NCBI GenBank assembly: GCA_016713365.1
Contig: JADJPG010000103.1
Coordinates: 1 to 64,000, forward strand
Direction of reading: 5' to 3'
Source: Verrucomicrobiota bacterium
Lineage (GTDB): Bacteria > Verrucomicrobiota > Verrucomicrobiia > Limisphaerales > JADJPG01
Length of the DNA: 64,000 nucleotides
Numbering within the stretch: position 1 is the stretch's first letter; every line of letters starts with the position of its first letter. The translations under genes were made by a program, and so were the position numbers. This document shows positions 60,760-64,000 of the stretch, piece after piece. The notes below the pieces were generated by a model. The model did not search any database. It saw nothing but the letters and a program-made list of their open reading frames with translations, and was not told where the DNA came from.

Positions 60760-61010
60760 GAGGGGTGAGAGTAAACCGCCAAGCCGTCAAACACGCCAAG
60801 CGGAATCTTCGGAGGATGTTCTGGGAGAAAAAAAAGAGATTCGGGCAACAGACGCCAAGGAGGTGGGGGTGGAGAACCCCGCTGAAGAAACGTTCTGCTA
60901 CCCGAATCGAGTCCGTTGTAAAATATCGGCGCTTGGCTTGTCAAGCGATGTTCCGGAATTTCTTGGCGACTTCTTTAAAAACTTCACCCTCGCTCGCCGA
61001 AGGGACAATC

Positions 61011-61991
61011 CTATTTTGTCGACCTCATCGCCAAAACCGCGCCGCCCGTGATTCCCGCGTCATCTCCCAGGCGCGTCGCCATGATCTCGATGCCCTTCGT
61101 GGTGCCCGGCAAGGCGTGGGCTTTAGCGACCTTTTCAATGACCGGCAACATTTCGTGCTCCAATTGCTCGATAATCCCTCCGCCCAGCACAATCACCTCT
61201 GGATTGAAGAGGTTGATCAGATTTCCCACCGCGATTCCCGTGTACTCCGCGGCTTGCTCGATCACCTTCTCCACGAAGCGATCGCCACGACGCAGCGCCT
61301 TGCGGATGTCGCCGCTCCGCATATCCGCCAGATCCTTGCCCAGCATGTCCACGAGCAACGTCTCCTGACCTTTCTTCACTGCGGACTGAATCGTACGGAA
61401 AATCGCCCTCCGGCTCGCCAGGGCTTCGAAGCAACCGCGATTGCCGCAACCACACTCAGGACCGTCGATATCGATCACCATGTGGCCCACCTCGCCAGCG
61501 GATCCGTTGAAGCCCGTGTAGAGCTTGCCGTCGATGATGATCCCGGCGCCAACGCCGGTGCCGAGAAATATTCCGATGAGGTGTTTGACCTTCCCTTTCA
61601 ATTCCGCGTCGAAGACACCCATCGTATGGAGCTTGCAGTCGTTCTCGAGAAAGACCGGAACCTCCAGTTCCTTTTCCAACGCCTTCTTTAGAGGAACGTC
61701 CTTCCAGCTCAAGTTGGGCGCGAAGATTACCCTGCCCTCCTCGGTGTTGACCGCACCCGGCGCTCCGATGCCAATGCCGCGAATCTCCTTCAACGTAAGA
61801 TCGCTCTCGTCCACCACGTCGCGTACGCAACGCGCCACCCTTTCAATGACTCCCTCCGGTCCGCGCTCGGGCTTGGTGCTGATCTTGATGCGTGCGAGGC
61901 ACTCGTACTTCGCATCGAAAACGCCTGCCAGGATTTTGGTTCCGCCCAAATCCACCCCTACCAGGTGGGTTGCCTTGCCATTCTCAGCCAT
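61011..61991 (-). CDS. ROK-family sugar kinase (glucokinase-like)
   Basis: From the ATG at 61991 the protein has 326 residues. The ATP motif is VGVDLGGTKILAGVFD, the sugar-binding region is VFLENDCKLHTMGVF and GIFLGTGVGAGIIIDG, and the ROK zinc site is ECGCGNRGCFEALAS (CxCGxxGC). The catalytic Asp is in FLENDC. ROK kinases of this type phosphorylate glucose or N-acetyl-sugars; glucokinase is the likeliest. Upstream in-frame ATGs at 62051 and 62072 belong to non-conserved sequence. It stands 102 bases after the thymidylate-kinase-like pair on the same strand. Confidence 0.9.
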   Translation of the reverse strand: MAENGKATHLVGVDLGGTKILAGVFDAKYECLARIKISTKPERGPEGVIERVARCVRDVVDESDLTLKEIRGIGIGAPGAVNTEEGRVIFAPNLSWKDVPLKKALEKELEVPVFLENDCKLHTMGVFDAELKGKVKHLIGIFLGTGVGAGIIIDGKLYTGFNGSAGEVGHMVIDIDGPECGCGNRGCFEALASRRAIFRTIQSAVKKGQETLLVDMLGKDLADMRSGDIRKALRRGDRFVEKVIEQAAEYTGIAVGNLINLFNPEVIVLGGGIIEQLEHEMLPVIEKVAKAHALPGTTKGIEIMATRLGDDAGITGGAVLAMRSTK

Positions 61992-62093
61992 GATATTTGC
62001 CTGCTGAATTAATCCAATTATCCGACCCGAAGCCGCCGTCCGGCTCATCATTCGGCATCCACGCCGTTTCAAATCGAACTCTCCTCCCCGCTG

Positions 62094-62846
62094 CTACTTC
62101 TTCGCCAACACCTGCTCCGTCTTCTGCTGCAGCTCCGCGTTGATTTCGTCCGGAGACCGATCCCCGTCAATGATTCCAAAGCCGTAACTAAGCTGCAGCT
62201 TCTCGAACTGCGCTGCCATCAGGCTCTGGTAACGGATGAAACTATCGAACATGTCGCGGGACAACCCGAGATCCATGCCGCTCTCCCAATAATCGAGCGC
62301 AAAGTCCTTCGCAAAATTTCGCTGCACAAGAATCTCCGGCGATACCTTCAGATAAAATACCGCGTCGGGCACCAGCGCGATTCCGTACAAGTTCTCCAGC
62401 CACTTCGCATCCATCCCACGCACCAGGTCGCGCGCCATCAACGTGTAGATGTAACGGTCCGCCAGCACGATGAACCCCGCCTTCAACGCCGGTAGAATCG
62501 AGTTCTCAATCTGGTCCGCGAAATCCGTCGCGTAAAACAGGCTCAGCGTCGTGCGGCTCAGAATGTTTCCCTTTTTCGCCTGGTCCAGTTCCTCGCTCAC
62601 CAGCGTCGAACGCTTCAATCCCACCTGAACCGTCGCGTGACCGGCGCCTTCCAGCCAGCGCATGAGCATTTCGATCTGTGTTGAGCGACCCGAGCCATCC
62701 GCGCCTTCCACCACGATCAATCGTCCCGCCAGCTTTTTGAGATCCACATTCGGCAGGCCATGCCCGTAAAAGCGGCGCGCTGTGCGCTGCGGGATGACGA
62801 TTGGCCCGCTGGCTCGACGGGCGGTGTTCTTCGTGCGTTTTTCCAT
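62094..62846 (-). CDS. Thymidylate-kinase-like P-loop protein, copy 2 (Walker A Lys to Arg)
   Basis: The 250 residues have a basic N-terminal extension, then RLIVVEGADGSGRSTQIEML, where the P-loop GxDGSGK has Arg in place of Lys. The DRY motif region VLADRYIYTLMARDLVRG and FADQIENSIL match the upstream paralogue and thymidylate kinases. With Arg at the nucleotide-binding Lys, classic dTMP kinase activity is doubtful, though some P-loop kinases tolerate it. It starts nine bases after the stop of copy 1, so the two are co-transcribed and may form a heterodimer. Confidence 0.75.
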   Translation of the reverse strand: MEKRTKNTARRASGPIVIPQRTARRFYGHGLPNVDLKKLAGRLIVVEGADGSGRSTQIEMLMRWLEGAGHATVQVGLKRSTLVSEELDQAKKGNILSRTTLSLFYATDFADQIENSILPALKAGFIVLADRYIYTLMARDLVRGMDAKWLENLYGIALVPDAVFYLKVSPEILVQRNFAKDFALDYWESGMDLGLSRDMFDSFIRYQSLMAAQFEKLQLSYGFGIIDGDRSPDEINAELQQKTEQVLAKK

Positions 62847-62855
62847 CGCTTGAAA

Positions 62856-63596
62856 TCAGTGGGTGGTGGGCACCGGCTTGGACGAACGCCCCGTCGCGCT
62901 CAGCACCGCGTGGCTGGTCTCCGTGCTGAACGCCGACAAATCAATCTTCGACGCGATCAATTCGCGCACGACACTCTGCTGTGCTTCGATCGGCTGGTTC
63001 GCATCCATCACGAGAAAGTTGAACTCCGTGCTCATCGCAAGGTACTGCTCCAGAATCCGGCCCTGAAAAATGCGGAAGCTTTCGTAGGGATCATTCGACA
63101 ACCGCAAGTCCATCCCGGCCTCGAAGTATTTCAGCTGCGGACGCCCGTCGAGGATGCGGTTCAGCGACACCTCCAAGTCCGCCTTGAAGAAGAACGTGAG
63201 ATCCGGCAACGCCGCGAAGTTGTAAATGCCGCGCACCCATTCCGGCGGACAACCGCGCACGGTATCCCGCGCAAACGCCGTGTAGATGTAGCGATCGCAC
63301 AACACCAGATACCCGGCGCGCATCAGCGGGACCAGCTGTCGCTCGTAGCGATCCGCAAAATCCGTCGCGTGAATCAGGCTGAAGGTGGTGGGACTGAGCA
63401 GCTCGCGTTTCTTTCCCTTGCTGGTGGCGGATTTGACCAGATCGGAGGAATTCCATTCGCTGAAGAACACCTTCAGCCCCTGCAACTCCAGCCATCGTTT
63501 GAAGAGATAGATCTGGGTCGACTTGCCGGAGCCATCCAAGCCTTCCACCGCGATCAATCGACCGGGAAATCCAAGTTCCGCAAAGGTCTTCGTCAT
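62856..63596 (-). CDS. Thymidylate-kinase-like P-loop protein, copy 1
   Basis: The 246 residues begin MTKTFAELGFPGRLIAVEG and keep an intact P-loop GLDGSGKSTQ, the DRY motif CDRYIYTAFARDTVRGCPPE, and LIHATDFADRYERQLVPL. This is the thymidylate kinase fold, although it lacks the usual short LID stretch and is about 30 residues longer, so a related nucleotide or nucleoside-monophosphate kinase is possible. Together with the downstream paralogue it forms a compact minus-strand operon. It is preceded by 160 bases with an AT-rich segment, the likely promoter. Confidence 0.8.
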   Translation of the reverse strand: MTKTFAELGFPGRLIAVEGLDGSGKSTQIYLFKRWLELQGLKVFFSEWNSSDLVKSATSKGKKRELLSPTTFSLIHATDFADRYERQLVPLMRAGYLVLCDRYIYTAFARDTVRGCPPEWVRGIYNFAALPDLTFFFKADLEVSLNRILDGRPQLKYFEAGMDLRLSNDPYESFRIFQGRILEQYLAMSTEFNFLVMDANQPIEAQQSVVRELIASKIDLSAFSTETSHAVLSATGRSSKPVPTTH

Positions 63597-63757
63597 TGCT
63601 GCGAGGAAACTACGGCGAAGCCGCCGGAAGACAATAATTTTATAATTACACTTCCCCGGACAACCGCAGATCCCTCACGACACGGACGCGTAAGAAACGA
63701 GGCGTCTCCCCTTAGCGACCACTGCGCCCTTCGCGTGAGGCAACCTGTTCCTCTCAC

Positions 63758-64000
63758 TCAGTGCCCTTCCGCCTTCTCCTTCTCCACGTGCAAGCCGCGA
63801 AGCTTCTCCCACAGCAACTGCATCCGGCGCGGGTTCGCTGCATCGCCAAAATCCGCCTCACGCCGATTCGCATCCGCCGCAGCCGCCCCGGCCGCGAGCG
63901 CCTCCAGCAACGTCTCCAATTCGCCCGCGCCGATCGATACGGCAAGTCGATCCTCCTGCTCCAGCCGCGCTGCCTTTCGAGCGAACTCGAGGAACACCGC
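63758..64000 (-). CDS. C-terminal part of an unidentified protein, cut by the window edge
   Basis: A minus-strand frame is open from the window end to a TGA at 63758-63760. The visible 80 residues are Ala-rich and helical (FLEFARKAARLEQEDRLAVS, GAGELETLLEALAAGAAAAD, RRMQLLWEKLRGLHVEKEK), with no recognisable motif. The gene starts beyond base 64000, so nothing is known of its N-terminus. The 160 bases between its stop and copy 1 of the kinase pair contain no gene. Confidence 0.6.
   Translation of the reverse strand, partial: AVFLEFARKAARLEQEDRLAVSIGAGELETLLEALAAGAAAADANRREADFGDAANPRRMQLLWEKLRGLHVEKEKAEGH

Noticed and set aside
63754..63945. Minus-strand Arg-rich ORF of 63 aa at the right edge
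   Set aside because: It overlaps a longer open frame at 63758-64000 in another frame with more normal composition.

Overview
The window is GC-rich, gene-dense DNA that reads as a Verrucomicrobiota chromosome, most like the Pedosphaera/Limisphaera side of that phylum. The call rests on gene content: a VPDSG-CTERM protein (36160-36937), a PEP-CTERM protein (47438-48117), a DUF1592-type cytochrome c protein paired with a DUF1552 protein (33729-38330), a two-domain DUF1080 protein (16993-18315), and Tat- or Sec-exported oxidoreductases and hydrolases. Many starts lack a clear Shine-Dalgarno. No tRNA, rRNA or CRISPR was found.

Layout. 1-1750: interspersed repeats around a decayed IS5-family transposase. 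1770-11346: yajQ, a beta-CASP metallo-hydrolase, a Tat-exported protein, glutathione peroxidase, smc and a secreted beta-carbonic anhydrase. 11382-15062: an AhbA/AhbB-like double-domain protein divergent from a dksA-like/rpmG/rpsR operon, then a ZIP transporter and a small basic protein. 15315-23808: a two-gene minus-strand unit (Cys-cluster protein, single-TM protein), then a plus-strand envelope run (DUF1080, NHL, PBP4-type peptidase, LptF/G permease, two ABC-2 permeases). 23868-33499: secA, an unknown gene, a GH99-like enzyme, and divergent oxyR/katG with a recognisable OxyR operator. 33729-39661: DUF1592 protein, VPDSG-CTERM protein, DUF1552 protein and a thioredoxin/CxxCH/PDZ protein. 39792-46432: GYF/DUF4328 protein, orphan histidine kinase, nagA and nagB converging on 300 bp of G/C homopolymers, and glnS. 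46433-48198: two small cassettes, each ending in another copy of the glnS 3' end. 48302-64000: TPR protein, uvrA, Gfo/Idh/MocA oxidoreductase, apbE, a His-rich secreted protein, a DUF3592-like protein, a DUF4404-like protein, purM, a ROK kinase, two tandem thymidylate-kinase-like genes and a partial gene.

Functional links. nagA and nagB form the aminosugar-to-fructose-6-phosphate route, and the ROK kinase may feed hexose phosphate. oxyR/katG and the periplasmic glutathione peroxidase handle peroxide. The lptF/G and PBP4 genes are envelope biogenesis. The DUF1592/DUF1552 pair is probably a secreted redox or polymer-processing module.

Quality warning. At least eleven otherwise well-conserved genes are interrupted, nearly always by a single-base indel, and 43491-43790 is G/C homopolymer filler. 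I treat most of these as sequence or assembly errors and give the joined genes. The most unusual real-looking structure is the triple glnS 3' end with two cassettes of about 0.88 kb. Next come a palindromic repeat used as the N-terminus of the TPR protein, an AT-rich in-frame insert in uvrA, and the tandem thymidylate-kinase-like pair in which one copy has Arg for the Walker A Lys.
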